DNA of 20,375 nucleotides from contig JAUZEU010000086.1 in the NCBI GenBank assembly GCA_030838885.1, forward strand, positions 1-20,375, given 5' to 3'. The position numbers and the translations under genes are program-made. Origin of the DNA: Bryobacterales bacterium. GTDB taxonomy: Bacteria; Acidobacteriota; Terriglobia; Bryobacterales; Bryobacteraceae. Every line of letters begins with the position of its first letter. The first letter of the stretch is position 1. Of the stretch, positions 9,704-17,739 are shown in pieces. Under the pieces are notes generated by a model that saw only the letters and a program-made list of their open reading frames with translations, was not told the origin of the DNA and searched no databases.

Positions 9704-10451
9704 ATTTCAGCGTCAGCAGGTAAGTCATCAGGTTGTGGATGTCGTCATCCGTATACTTCGCCAGCAGTTCCACGTGCGCCTCCGCCGGATCGTCCACCTT
9801 GACCTTCACTTTGCTCATCGGCCAGGACCGGTAACGCCCAGACGCATCCCGCAGCGCCACCGTAAATTCATCCATAAAAGCGCGCTCTCCCGTCACACTC
9901 TCGCCCGATGCCGTCGTCACCGTGACCTTCGCCTTCGCGCCCCGGGGATACATCAGCCGCTGGAACAGCTTTAACCCATCATTCCGCTTCGCTACGCCGG
10001 CCAGGTCGCCCGTAGGTGAGTGGCACGAATTGCACTTCCCCGCGCCATTAAAATACTGTTTCCCCTTGTCGATGTTCCCCGTGGTCAGGTCGGACGCATC
10101 CACGCCCTTGCGCCCGCCCTTCTGCGCTTCCGCGATTTTCTTCTGCTCATGGATGAACGCCGCCAGCTGCGCGAGTTCCTGGTCGGTCACTGTGAACCGG
10201 GGCATATTATTCCGTCCGTTCCGCACCACCGGCCCGATCTTGTCGCCCGCAACGTCTTCCGTCACCAGCTTCGAACGCGTCAAATCCGGCCCGTCCTCAC
10301 CCCCGCCAGTATCGCGCCCGTGGCAAAACGCGCACTGCTGCACGAATGCCGATTCGCCCGCCTTCACGAGTTCCGTCTGAGCAGAAAGCCTACCTGTGCA
10401 GGCAAGCAGGGCCGTGCCGATCAATAAGGTGTTGCGTGTAATTGAATGCAT
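9702..10451 (-). CDS. Diheme c-type cytochrome, periplasmic
   Basis: A 249-residue secreted cytochrome with two c-type heme sites: C40-AF-C43-H44 and C140-NS-C143-H144. The signal peptide is residues 1 to about 24 (LLIGTALLACTGRLSAQ). The first domain is a class I cytochrome with a plausible axial Met in NNMPRFT (M83). The second CxxCH lies in NGAGKCNSCHSPTGDL and is followed by a beta-rich segment (KAKVTVTTASGESVTGE) seen in cytochromes paired with PQQ dehydrogenases, then TDDDIHNLMTYLLTLK. It is the first gene of the operon and should carry electrons from the dehydrogenase to the respiratory chain. I used the ATG at 10451; an in-frame TTG immediately before it (10454) is also possible. No clear Shine-Dalgarno is visible. 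Confidence 0.92.
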   Translation of the reverse strand: MHSITRNTLLIGTALLACTGRLSAQTELVKAGESAFVQQCAFCHGRDTGGGEDGPDLTRSKLVTEDVAGDKIGPVVRNGRNNMPRFTVTDQELAQLAAFIHEQKKIAEAQKGGRKGVDASDLTTGNIDKGKQYFNGAGKCNSCHSPTGDLAGVAKRNDGLKLFQRLMYPRGAKAKVTVTTASGESVTGERAFMDEFTVALRDASGRYRSWPMSKVKVKVDDPAEAHVELLAKYTDDDIHNLMTYLLTLK

Positions 10452-10629
10452 CAATGTGAAACCGACGTGTACGAGATTACCACCAATCGGCAGCCAAACG
10501 CCTGCGCCCGGATGTGTCCGTCACCGGACAGCGCTGTGCGACCCCGAACAGCCCAGCCATCCCGAATCTCCCTAAAACCAACAACATGACGCCGCATTTG
10601 GTGGGCACCCGAGTGCACTTGAAACGCCC

Positions 10630-13056
10630 ATGCTGGCCATCACGCAGGATTTCCGCCACGCCCTTCGCGTGCTTCTCAAGGCTCCCGGGTTCGCCGCCTC
10701 TGCCATCGCCATCTTCGCGCTTGGCATCGGAGCCAACACCGCGATCTTTACCGTGGTCAACACAGTGCTGCTGCGCCCGCTCCCGTTTCCGAAGCCGGAC
10801 CGACTCGTCAGGCTCTGGCACGTGCCTCCCGAGAAAAGCTTCCCCGGCATGAAGACGTTTTCAGTCTCACCTGCCAATTATCTGGATTGGCAGGCGCAAT
10901 CCGATGTGTTCGAGAGCATGGCCGCATACAAGCAGCGCTCCGTTAACCTGACCGGCCAGGACCGCCCTGAGTCAGTCATGGCAACCTCCGCGGAATCCGG
11001 CTTCTTCAAAGTGGTCGGCGTAAACGCGGCTCTCGGCCGCACCTGGTCCGCAGATGACGACAAAGCCGGTTCCGGTCATGTTGCCGTGCTGAGCCATCGC
11101 TTCTGGGAAACGCACTTCGGTGCGAGCCCCTCCGCCCTCAATGCCACTCTTACGCTCGATGGCCAGAGCTACACCATCATCGGCATCATGCCCGCGCGTT
11201 TTACCTTACCGTCCTGGGGAGCTACCTCGGCCGATCTCTTCCTCCCTCTCGCATGGGACGCGGCCACGCGTGCGGAGCGCAAGAACCACAACTGTAACGT
11301 CGTTGCCCGTCTCAAACCGGGCGTGGAATTGAATCAGGCACTCGCTCAGTTGACCACCATCTCCCGCCGTCTGGAAGGTCAGTATCCCGAAGCCGATCAG
11401 GGCTGGGGAGCCACCGCGATCCCCCTTCACGAGCAACTCGTCAGAGACGTCCGGCCAGCCCTGCTCCTGCTCTCCGGTGCGGTAGTCTTCGTTCTTCTGA
11501 TCGCCTGCGCCAACGTCGCAAACCTGGTGCTTGCCCGAACCCTCGGCAGGCGTAAAGAGCTGGCAATACGCGTCGCCCTGGGCGCGAGCCGCGCACGCAC
11601 CCTGCGGCATGTCATGGCGGAGAGCCTGCTGCTCTCCCTGGCAGGCGGAGCCGCCGGCCTGGGCGTTGCCCACTTCGGAGTAAAACTCATCATGGATTTT
11701 CTTGCCGGCCAGATACCGCGGGCCACTGAGGTCCGGCTTGATGCCACCGTCCTCGGCTTCACGCTCGCCGCATCCCTGATCACCGGCGTGCTCGCAGGCC
11801 TGTGGCCCTCCTGGCGTTCCTCGCGGGTCGACGTAAATGACGCCCTGAAATTGGGCTCCGGCCGCGGCGATTCCGAGTCCAGCCGCCGCTTCACCCGCAG
11901 TATCCTTGTCACCGCTGAGGTCGCTCTGTCTCTCATGCTGCTCATCGGTGCCGGCCTCACCATTCGCAGCTTATGGATACTGAACGGCATCAGTCCCGGC
12001 CTCGATCCCCATAATGTGCTTACGATGAGCGTCGCCATCCCGTCCGCCACCTACGCCGGGCGTCCCCGCCAGATTCAGTTCTTCAGCGAGGTCCTCCACA
12101 ACATCCGCGCGATTCCGGGCGTCGAGTCTGCCGGAACCACAGATACCCTGCCGCTCACCGGAGGCGGATCCATGCAGCCGGTTGTAATCGAGGGTCGGCC
12201 CGCCGCCGTCTTCGCCGAGCAGCCCGAAGTCGCCGTCCGCCGCATCGGTACCCAATATCTCCACTCACTCCACATACCCCTTCTCCGCGGGCGCGATTTC
12301 ACCGAAGGCGATACGCAAAAGACCACCCCGGTGGTGCTCATCAGCGAATCCATGGCAACTCAGTTCTGGCCCGGGCAGGACCCCACAGGCCACCAGATAG
12401 TCCTCTCCTTTGTCCCCGATACAACCCTCGAGGTAGTGGGCGTAGTCGGTGATGTAAAAGATAACGGGTTAGACGTGCTGCAACCCGTGCCTACCTTGTA
12501 TGCGCCACACGCGCAGTTCGGCGGCGGGGGGATGTCTCTGGTCGTTCGCACCAAACTTCCGCCCGCATCCATGACCCAGGCCGTTGTCGACGCCGTGCGC
12601 CGGGTAGACCACGAACTGCCGCTGACCGAAATCAAAACCATGGATGACCTAATCGCCGAATCGCTCTCGCAACGGCGCTTCACCATGATGCTGCTCGCCG
12701 CTTTCGCCGGCCTTGCGCTCATATTGGGCATCTACAGCGTTCTCTCCTACACCGTGCGAGAACGCCTGCGCGAAATCAGTATTCGCACGGCAGTGGGCGC
12801 GCAGGTTGGCGACGTGCTCCGGCTCGTGGTGATGGAAGCGATGAAGCCAGCCGTCCTGGGAATCGTGCTCGGGCTGGCGGGCGCACAAGCCCTGACCGGG
12901 ATGCTCGCTGCACAGGTTTACGGGGTAGCTGTGACGGACCCTGCCACGTACGCGGTCACGTCACTCGGGCTCATCGCAGTCGCACTCGCGGCAAGTATCA
13001 TTCCGGCTTGGCGCGCTGCCAGAGTAGATCCCCTCAAGTCACTCCGGGATGATTAG
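10630..13056 (+). CDS. ADOP-type permease (duplicated MacB/FtsX-like ABC transporter permease)
   Basis: An 808-residue inner-membrane protein made of two MacB-periplasmic-domain plus FtsX units. It begins with a cytoplasmic helix (DFRHALRVLLKAPGF) and TM1 (about 20-45, ALGIGANTAIFTVVNTVLL), then a periplasmic MacB_PCD domain (about 50-265). Three TM segments follow (first VVFVLLIACANVANLVLARTL; then GASRARTLRHVMAESLLLSL). A second unit starts at TRSILVTAEVALSLMLLIGAGL, with another periplasmic domain and three C-terminal TMs (ending LAASIIPAWRAARVDPLKSL). Family members are called acidobacterial duplicated orphan permeases, as no dedicated ATPase is adjacent, true here too. Probable role is export or membrane stress handling of an unknown substrate. 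No Shine-Dalgarno precedes the ATG. It is transcribed divergently from the cytochrome operon across 178 bases. Confidence 0.93.
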   Translation: MLAITQDFRHALRVLLKAPGFAASAIAIFALGIGANTAIFTVVNTVLLRPLPFPKPDRLVRLWHVPPEKSFPGMKTFSVSPANYLDWQAQSDVFESMAAYKQRSVNLTGQDRPESVMATSAESGFFKVVGVNAALGRTWSADDDKAGSGHVAVLSHRFWETHFGASPSALNATLTLDGQSYTIIGIMPARFTLPSWGATSADLFLPLAWDAATRAERKNHNCNVVARLKPGVELNQALAQLTTISRRLEGQYPEADQGWGATAIPLHEQLVRDVRPALLLLSGAVVFVLLIACANVANLVLARTLGRRKELAIRVALGASRARTLRHVMAESLLLSLAGGAAGLGVAHFGVKLIMDFLAGQIPRATEVRLDATVLGFTLAASLITGVLAGLWPSWRSSRVDVNDALKLGSGRGDSESSRRFTRSILVTAEVALSLMLLIGAGLTIRSLWILNGISPGLDPHNVLTMSVAIPSATYAGRPRQIQFFSEVLHNIRAIPGVESAGTTDTLPLTGGGSMQPVVIEGRPAAVFAEQPEVAVRRIGTQYLHSLHIPLLRGRDFTEGDTQKTTPVVLISESMATQFWPGQDPTGHQIVLSFVPDTTLEVVGVVGDVKDNGLDVLQPVPTLYAPHAQFGGGGMSLVVRTKLPPASMTQAVVDAVRRVDHELPLTEIKTMDDLIAESLSQRRFTMMLLAAFAGLALILGIYSVLSYTVRERLREISIRTAVGAQVGDVLRLVVMEAMKPAVLGIVLGLAGAQALTGMLAAQVYGVAVTDPATYAVTSLGLIAVALAASIIPAWRAARVDPLKSLRDD

Positions 13057-13070
13057 GGTAATTAGCACGA

Positions 13071-13113
13071 ATTATCACACTCGCTCCGTAACTTAGCGCT
13101 GATTTGTCACACT
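13071..13113 (+). repeat. Direct repeat (TCACACT) upstream of the KaiC-like gene
   Basis: TCACACT occurs at 13075-13081 and 13107-13113, each within a similar context (ATTATCACACT and ATTTGTCACACT). The offset is 32 bases, about three helical turns, so a regulator bound to both copies would lie on one face of the DNA. The second copy overlaps the proposed -35 box. An operator is plausible but unproven. Confidence 0.35.
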
Positions 13114-13131
13114 ACTGTACGTGATTAGTAT
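13104..13131 (+). promoter_or_regulatory. Candidate sigma-70 promoter of the KaiC-like / histidine kinase operon
   Basis: TTGTCA (13104-13109) is followed after 16 bases by TAGTAT (13126-13131), five of six and four of six matches to the consensus. This would start transcription about 60 bases before the ATG at 13201. It is the best candidate in the AT-richer 144-base gap between the ADOP gene and the KaiC-like gene. Confidence 0.4.
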
Positions 13132-13200
13132 TCTGTTATCAGCAGCTTAGCTCTGCCGCTGCCCTGGCACCAGACGTGCTATGCGTATGGTAGAGAAGAT

Positions 13201-14715
13201 ATGAATCGGGCGCAAATGAAAACGATCGCCGAAGATCCCCGCGTTTCCACCGGCATTGAAGGGCTGGATGACGTTCTCGGCGGCGGCTTTCCCGAAGGGC
13301 ACCTGTTTCTGGTAGAGGGCGTTCCCGGCAGCGGCAAAACTACCTTGGGGCTTCAGTTCCTGATGGAAGGTGCAAGGCTCGGTGAAAGTGTACTGTATGT
13401 CACCCTTTCGGAATCGCGGGACGAGATCGAAAAGGTTGCGCGTTCTCACGGCTGGTCCCTCGAAGGGATTTCCGTTTATGAGTACGCTGCCACTGACGGT
13501 AACCTCCGCCCGGAAGACCAATATTCGGCCTTTCATCCCTCGGACATCGAGTTCCAGGACACCACCCAAACCATCCTCCGCACGGTCGACGATACACAAC
13601 CTCGCCGCATCGTCATCGACTCACTTTCCGAAATCCGCCTGCTCGCGGGCGACTCGTTGCGCTACCGACGCCAGGTTTTGGCCCTCAAGCATTACTTCAC
13701 CAGCCGGAACTGCACCGTGCTGCTGCTCGATGACCGCACCTCCGGCCGCAATGATCAGCAGCTTCAGAGCATCGCTCACGGAGTGCTTTCGCTCGAAAAG
13801 GTAATGCGCGAATTTGGCCGCACCCGTCGGCGTCTCGAAGTCGAAAAGATGCGCGGCAGTACATATCGTCAGGGTTATCACGATTACAACATCGAAACCG
13901 GTGGCATGGTAGTATTCCCCCGCCTGGTGCCCGCTGAGCACGAGGGCACGTTCACAGACGGCTATATCGAGAGCGTCTCGCCGGGCCTTGATGAACTCTG
14001 GGGCCGTGGAATCGAGCGCGGCACCAGCACTCTGTTCCTCGGTCCGGCCGGCTCGGGCAAGTCGTCTCTGGCGCTCAGCTATGCCGTCGCCGCTGCGCGC
14101 CGCGGAGAAGTCGCTGCCGTGTTCCTTTTCGAAGAATGGACCCGCCTTGCCTGCAAGCGCGCCGCCAGCCTGGATATAGATCCCTCGCCCTACGTCGACC
14201 GCGGATTGATCTGCTTCGAACAGATCAATCCCGCTGAGCTTTCGCCGGGCGAGTTCGTGCAGCACGTTCGCGATACGGTGGAGAAGCGCGGCGCCACCGT
14301 TGTGGTCATCGACAGCCTGAACGGCCTGTTGAACGCCATGCCGGAGGAGCAGTATATCGCCATGCAGATGCGCGAGTTACTTGCCTACCTGAACCACCGC
14401 GGCGTCGCCAGCATTCTGGTCCTCGCGCAGGCCGGACTGGTCGGATCCAATATGACATCACCGATTGATCTGAGCTATCTCGCCGACAACGTTCTGTTGC
14501 TGCGGTACTTTGAAATGCACGGCGAGATCCGCAAGGCCCTGTCTGTCGTGAAGAAGCGCGGCGGCGTACACGAGCGGAGCATTCGGGAGTTGGCGCTCGG
14601 TAAAGGGAAAATAGAAGTAGGGCAGTCGTTAACCGATTTTCGCGGCTTATTGACCGGTACCCCTGTCTACCTCGGCGAAGAACCCATGCTCGGGGGAGCA
14701 AGGGATGCAGTATAA
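13201..14715 (+). CDS. KaiC-like double-domain RecA/circadian-type ATPase
   Basis: A 504-residue cytoplasmic protein with two tandem KaiC (RecA-fold) domains, the size of cyanobacterial KaiC. Domain I has Walker A GVPGSGKTT (40-48), TLSESRDE with the catalytic-Glu position, and Walker B RRIVIDSLSEI. Domain II has Walker A GPAGSGKSS (281-289), FLFEEWTRL, Walker B ATVVVIDSLNGL, and the family C-terminal signature VVKKRGGVHERSIREL. By hand alignment, the autophosphorylation pair of KaiC (Ser-Thr) corresponds to S425-Y426 here, so the Thr is lost. Both ATP sites look intact. No kaiA or kaiB is nearby. AGAGAAG precedes the ATG. The next gene, a histidine kinase, begins 11 bases before this stop, so the two are co-translated and probably act together in signalling. 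What it times or controls is unknown. Confidence 0.93.
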   Translation: MNRAQMKTIAEDPRVSTGIEGLDDVLGGGFPEGHLFLVEGVPGSGKTTLGLQFLMEGARLGESVLYVTLSESRDEIEKVARSHGWSLEGISVYEYAATDGNLRPEDQYSAFHPSDIEFQDTTQTILRTVDDTQPRRIVIDSLSEIRLLAGDSLRYRRQVLALKHYFTSRNCTVLLLDDRTSGRNDQQLQSIAHGVLSLEKVMREFGRTRRRLEVEKMRGSTYRQGYHDYNIETGGMVVFPRLVPAEHEGTFTDGYIESVSPGLDELWGRGIERGTSTLFLGPAGSGKSSLALSYAVAAARRGEVAAVFLFEEWTRLACKRAASLDIDPSPYVDRGLICFEQINPAELSPGEFVQHVRDTVEKRGATVVVIDSLNGLLNAMPEEQYIAMQMRELLAYLNHRGVASILVLAQAGLVGSNMTSPIDLSYLADNVLLLRYFEMHGEIRKALSVVKKRGGVHERSIRELALGKGKIEVGQSLTDFRGLLTGTPVYLGEEPMLGGARDAV

Positions 14716-16027
14716 CCAGGCAGTCACGGCAAAAGACCGGAGCGTCGCAACCAGTCCGCCCGCTGGCCCCTCACTCGTAGCCGAACGAACTCCACCTGTC
14801 GATCGAATGCCGCCGTCCGAGCGAACTCCTCCTGCGCAACGAACCCCGGACGACGAACTTGTTCTCATTTATACGCCGTTCGGCCGCGATGGTCCTCTCA
14901 TTCAGACCGTCCTCGGTCGTGCAGGTCTGAGCAGTGCTGTGTTCAGCGATATGAAAGATCTCGAGGCGGCGCTTTCCAGCGGTGCCGGCGCGGCAATAAT
15001 CGGAGAGGAGGCTCTGACTGCCTCCGTAGTAGCCAGTCTGGCCTCGACGCTGCGCAGCCAGCCGCCCTGGTCTGACTTGCCCCTGTTCATCATGATGGCC
15101 GGGGATGCCGATACCGGTAAGACGAAAAGACTGGCACATCTGGAGCCCCTGGGGAATGTAACCCTGCTGGAGCGCCCCCTTCGCCCCGTAACCTTTATTA
15201 GCGGCATTCGCGGCGCGTTGCGCGCCCGGAACCACCAATATCAGATTCGCGACTACATGGCCATGCGCCAGGTGGACTCACTAGCTTTGCAGCATTCCAA
15301 CGAAGAACTGCTCCAGGCCAATGCCGAACTGCAGCAGTTCGTCTACTCGGCTTCGCACGATCTGCAGGAGCCGCTGCGAATGGTTTCCATCTACAGCCAG
15401 TTGCTGGAACAGAAATATTCAGGCCAGCTCGATGTCGAAGCGGAGCGGTTTATCAGCTATACGCGGGACGGCGCCAGGCGAATGGAGCAGCTCTTAAAAG
15501 ACCTTCTGCTCTACTCGCAATCGACCGCGGTGCGTGAGCCGCCCGAATTTCCCATCGATGCGAACCTGGCGCTGGATCACGCCATTGCAAACCTGCGCGC
15601 GAACATTGAGCAGAACGAAGCGAGCATCGTGCGCGACCGCCTTCCCCTGTTGGAGGTGCACGAGATTCATCTGCACCAGCTGTTTCAGAATCTGATCGGA
15701 AATGCGGTGAAGTATCGCGGGGAACGAACGCCCCGAATCGAAATTCGCGTCAAGCGGCAGAAGGACTGCTGGCTCTTCTCTGTCGCTGATAACGGGATCG
15801 GAATTGACTCGAACCACTCGGAATTGATCTTCGGGATATTCAAGCGCCTGCACCGCGCCTGCGAGTACTCCGGCACCGGCATCGGCCTCGCAATCTGTAA
15901 GAAAATCATCGAACGGTACAGGGGAAAAATCTGGGTGGAATCCGAACCGGGGCAGGGAGCTAAGTTCTTTTTCACCATCCCGGACAGGCGCATCGCGGCG
16001 GAAGTTTCCGTTTCACCACCGATGTAA
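14705..16027 (+). CDS. Histidine kinase with degenerate N-terminal receiver domain
   Basis: A 440-residue soluble sensor kinase without TM segments or signal peptide. Residues 20-50 are a Pro-rich linker with a repeated R-x-P-P pattern (ERTPP, DRMPP, ERTPP, QRTP). Residues about 50-165 have a receiver-like fold, but the phospho-acceptor position is E101/E102 (AAIIGEEAL) and the usual Lys-Pro is R157-P158 (LLERPLR), so it cannot be phosphorylated normally. A coiled coil (about 185-212) leads to HisKA with H218 (SASHDLQEP). The HATPase domain has N-box N333 (QNLIGNAVKY), G1 DNGIGID (362-368), F-box FGIFKRLH and G2 GTGIGLAI (390-397), all intact. GGGGGAG lies 6 bases before the ATG. Its overlap with the KaiC-like gene suggests it reads that protein's state, as SasA does KaiC's; this is inference. 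No response regulator is adjacent. Confidence 0.93.
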   Translation: MQYNQAVTAKDRSVATSPPAGPSLVAERTPPVDRMPPSERTPPAQRTPDDELVLIYTPFGRDGPLIQTVLGRAGLSSAVFSDMKDLEAALSSGAGAAIIGEEALTASVVASLASTLRSQPPWSDLPLFIMMAGDADTGKTKRLAHLEPLGNVTLLERPLRPVTFISGIRGALRARNHQYQIRDYMAMRQVDSLALQHSNEELLQANAELQQFVYSASHDLQEPLRMVSIYSQLLEQKYSGQLDVEAERFISYTRDGARRMEQLLKDLLLYSQSTAVREPPEFPIDANLALDHAIANLRANIEQNEASIVRDRLPLLEVHEIHLHQLFQNLIGNAVKYRGERTPRIEIRVKRQKDCWLFSVADNGIGIDSNHSELIFGIFKRLHRACEYSGTGIGLAICKKIIERYRGKIWVESEPGQGAKFFFTIPDRRIAAEVSVSPPM

Positions 16028-16063
16028 GAGCACGGACTAGAGATCGCTGCGCACTTCGTGCCT

Positions 16064-16615
16064 TTACTTCGCAGTAGTTTCAGACCAGGGTGGCGTGATT
16101 CGGCTCATCCGTGCGTAAGCGATCAACTGTCCCATGTGCTCGTTCGCATGGACAATGATCCGCAGATACATCCCGTCTACACTCACATCTTTTCCGCTGA
16201 TCTTCACCCTGCGCTGCAAAGCGCTGGAAGTGAGGCCCGCGTGAGCCGTCTTCACCGCTTCCTGCGAACGCCGCAGCCAGCTAATAATGTCTGCCTTGGC
16301 CGTCACATTCTTCTCCGGATTGCTGCCAGACTTGAGATCCTGAGGCAGCGCAGGCCCGGTCACGCTGAGTAACGAGAAATTCGCAAGCGCGATGTGCATA
16401 TAAACCTCACCGGTGGACCGCACACCGGGCGCGGGACGCCACGCAAACTTCTCTGCCGGAGTAGCTTCCGCGAGCGCGATCAGTTGCCGGGAAACATGTC
16501 CCCACTCCGCGTCATATCCCTCCCAGAGTCCCTCTATCGGGTCTACCCTGACCCGGTCCGTCTGCGCCAGAAGCGTCAGCCCGCTCAACAACAACGGGAT
16601 CAAAAGCTTGTTCAT
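16064..16615 (-). CDS. Secreted DinB-like protein
   Basis: A 183-residue DinB-superfamily protein with a signal peptide (MNKLLIPLLLSGLTLLAQ), so it is exported, which sets it apart from the cytoplasmic DinB-like protein at 6581-7060. Likely metal ligands are H74 (VYMHIALANF) and H156 and H160 (IIVHANEHMGQLIAY), in family positions. The block AEKFAWRPAPGVRSTGEV is typical of this secreted subgroup. The catalytic reaction is unknown. GAGGAAACA directly before the ATG gives a good ribosome binding site. It is convergent with the histidine kinase (36-base gap). Confidence 0.9.
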   Translation of the reverse strand: MNKLLIPLLLSGLTLLAQTDRVRVDPIEGLWEGYDAEWGHVSRQLIALAEATPAEKFAWRPAPGVRSTGEVYMHIALANFSLLSVTGPALPQDLKSGSNPEKNVTAKADIISWLRRSQEAVKTAHAGLTSSALQRRVKISGKDVSVDGMYLRIIVHANEHMGQLIAYARMSRITPPWSETTAK

Positions 16616-16723
16616 TGTTTCCTCACGGACCTATCGTAAGACGCCTGCCTTCACAGGAGCAGGTACGAGTCCCGGTGCTTGCAGCATTCCCGCCAGCCCC
16701 CGCACCGGGATTGCTCCCTGATG

Positions 16724-16740
16724 TGTCCCAAATAAGGACA
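16724..16740. promoter_or_regulatory. Inverted repeat TGTCC-N7-GGACA in a divergent intergenic region
   Basis: TGTCC (16724-16728) and GGACA (16736-16740) flank an AT-rich CAAATAA core. This is the shape of a dimeric regulator site. It lies between the divergent secreted DinB-like and methyltransferase genes, about 80 bases upstream of the methyltransferase -10 box. With only 5-bp arms it could be chance. Confidence 0.3.
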
Positions 16741-16807
16741 ACCGGCACGATCGTCAGGCCGGGACTCCGGACTTTATTCCCATGCCAGACGTCCCCGGCC
16801 ACAGCCG

Positions 16808-16813
16808 TATAAT
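16808..16813 (+). promoter_or_regulatory. Perfect -10 box (TATAAT) directly upstream of the methyltransferase start
   Basis: TATAAT at 16808-16813 is followed by only seven bases before the ATG at 16821. Transcription would begin at or within a base or two of that ATG, giving a leaderless message. No good -35 box stands at 16-18 bases upstream. No strong Shine-Dalgarno lies before the ATG, which fits leaderless translation. Confidence 0.5.
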
Positions 16814-16820
16814 GAGCTGC

Positions 16821-17642
16821 ATGTCCGAACCAGCCCCTGCCACCTACGTCATGGGTCACAACGACCGCGAGCGCCGTCGCCTCGCCGTACAGGCATCCAT
16901 CCTTCGACGCTTCACCGAGCATCTGTTCTGCCGCGCCGGTATCACCACCGGAATGCATATCCTCGACATCGGCTGTGGCGTGGGCGACCTGTCTCTCCTC
17001 GCCGCGCGGCTCACCGGACGCACAGGTTCAGTTACGGCCGTCGACATGGATCCCGCCGCGCTTCGGGTTCTGCACGATCGTGCCTCGGCAGAGGGTTTCC
17101 AAAACGTGACATGCATGGAGTCAGACATACATTCATTCCAGCCTGCGAACCGGTTCGATGCTGTGGTGGGCAGGCACATCCTCATCCATACAAAAGACCC
17201 GCTGCGCACTCTCATTGCCTGCCGCGAATGGCTGCAGCCCCGCGGAATCGCAGCTTTTCAGGAGTACGATTTCCAGCAGGTGACGCCCTGCTGGCCCGCC
17301 TCGCCGGTGCGCGATGGCATCTTTACTCTGCTGAACACCTTCTTCGCACGGGCGGCTCACGCGAACATCGGTAGTCGGCTGTTCCACCTCTTTCTGAAAG
17401 CCGGCTTTGCTCATCCCGACTGCCGCGGGGAGTTCCCGGTCGATGGTGGCCCGGAGAGCCCTCACCACGAATGGCTGGCCGAGGCAACGCGCAGTGTTCT
17501 GCCCGCCGCTAAAGCAATCGACATCCCGGGCGCATCGGACATTGACATCGATACGCTCGAAAGCCGCCTGCGCGACGAGGCCCGGTCGGGTTCCGGAGTG
17601 CCCGGCCCTGTAATGTTCAGCTGTTTCGCGCGCCGGCAATAA
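16821..17642 (+). CDS. Class I SAM-dependent methyltransferase
   Basis: A 273-residue cytoplasmic methyltransferase of the Methyltransf_11/25/31 type. Motif I is ILDIGCGVGD (47-56), the motif II acid is D75 in VTAVDMDP, followed by the motif III region CMESDIHSF, and VVGRHILIHTKDPL is the post-III segment. The remaining C-terminal part (about 165-260) is a lid or substrate domain I cannot assign. The substrate is unknown. The frame opens at 16782, but the internal ATG at 16821 is preferred: the extra 13 residues (MPDVPGHSRIMSC) do not look like family sequence and would overlap the TATAAT box. It is divergent from the secreted DinB-like gene and convergent with the substrate-binding lipoprotein. 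Confidence 0.88.
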   Translation: MSEPAPATYVMGHNDRERRRLAVQASILRRFTEHLFCRAGITTGMHILDIGCGVGDLSLLAARLTGRTGSVTAVDMDPAALRVLHDRASAEGFQNVTCMESDIHSFQPANRFDAVVGRHILIHTKDPLRTLIACREWLQPRGIAAFQEYDFQQVTPCWPASPVRDGIFTLLNTFFARAAHANIGSRLFHLFLKAGFAHPDCRGEFPVDGGPESPHHEWLAEATRSVLPAAKAIDIPGASDIDIDTLESRLRDEARSGSGVPGPVMFSCFARRQ

Positions 17643-17686
17643 GACGAATCACCAGCTCGGGCCGGAGCCTGGTAACCCGAACGCCC

Positions 17687-17738
17687 GGCGGGCATCGCAG
17701 TTCATTCGATTGCTCAAAATGTGGAACTGCTGCCCGCC
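17687..17738. terminator. Long hairpin between convergent genes, candidate bidirectional terminator
   Basis: GGCGGGCA (17687-17694) pairs with TGCCCGCC (17731-17738), and GCAGTTC (17697-17703) pairs with GAACTGC (17724-17730), with two bulged bases (17695-17696) and a 20-base loop. The 15 pairs fill most of the 97-base gap between the methyltransferase and substrate-binding protein stops, and end one base before the latter stop codon. There is no T-tract on either side, so it may act with Rho or only protect the 3' ends of both messages. Confidence 0.5.
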
Positions 17739-17739
17739 T

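Noticed and set aside
16051..16061. GCAC-TTC-GTGC hairpin between the histidine kinase and secreted DinB-like gene as terminator
   Set aside because: Four base pairs only and no T-tract.
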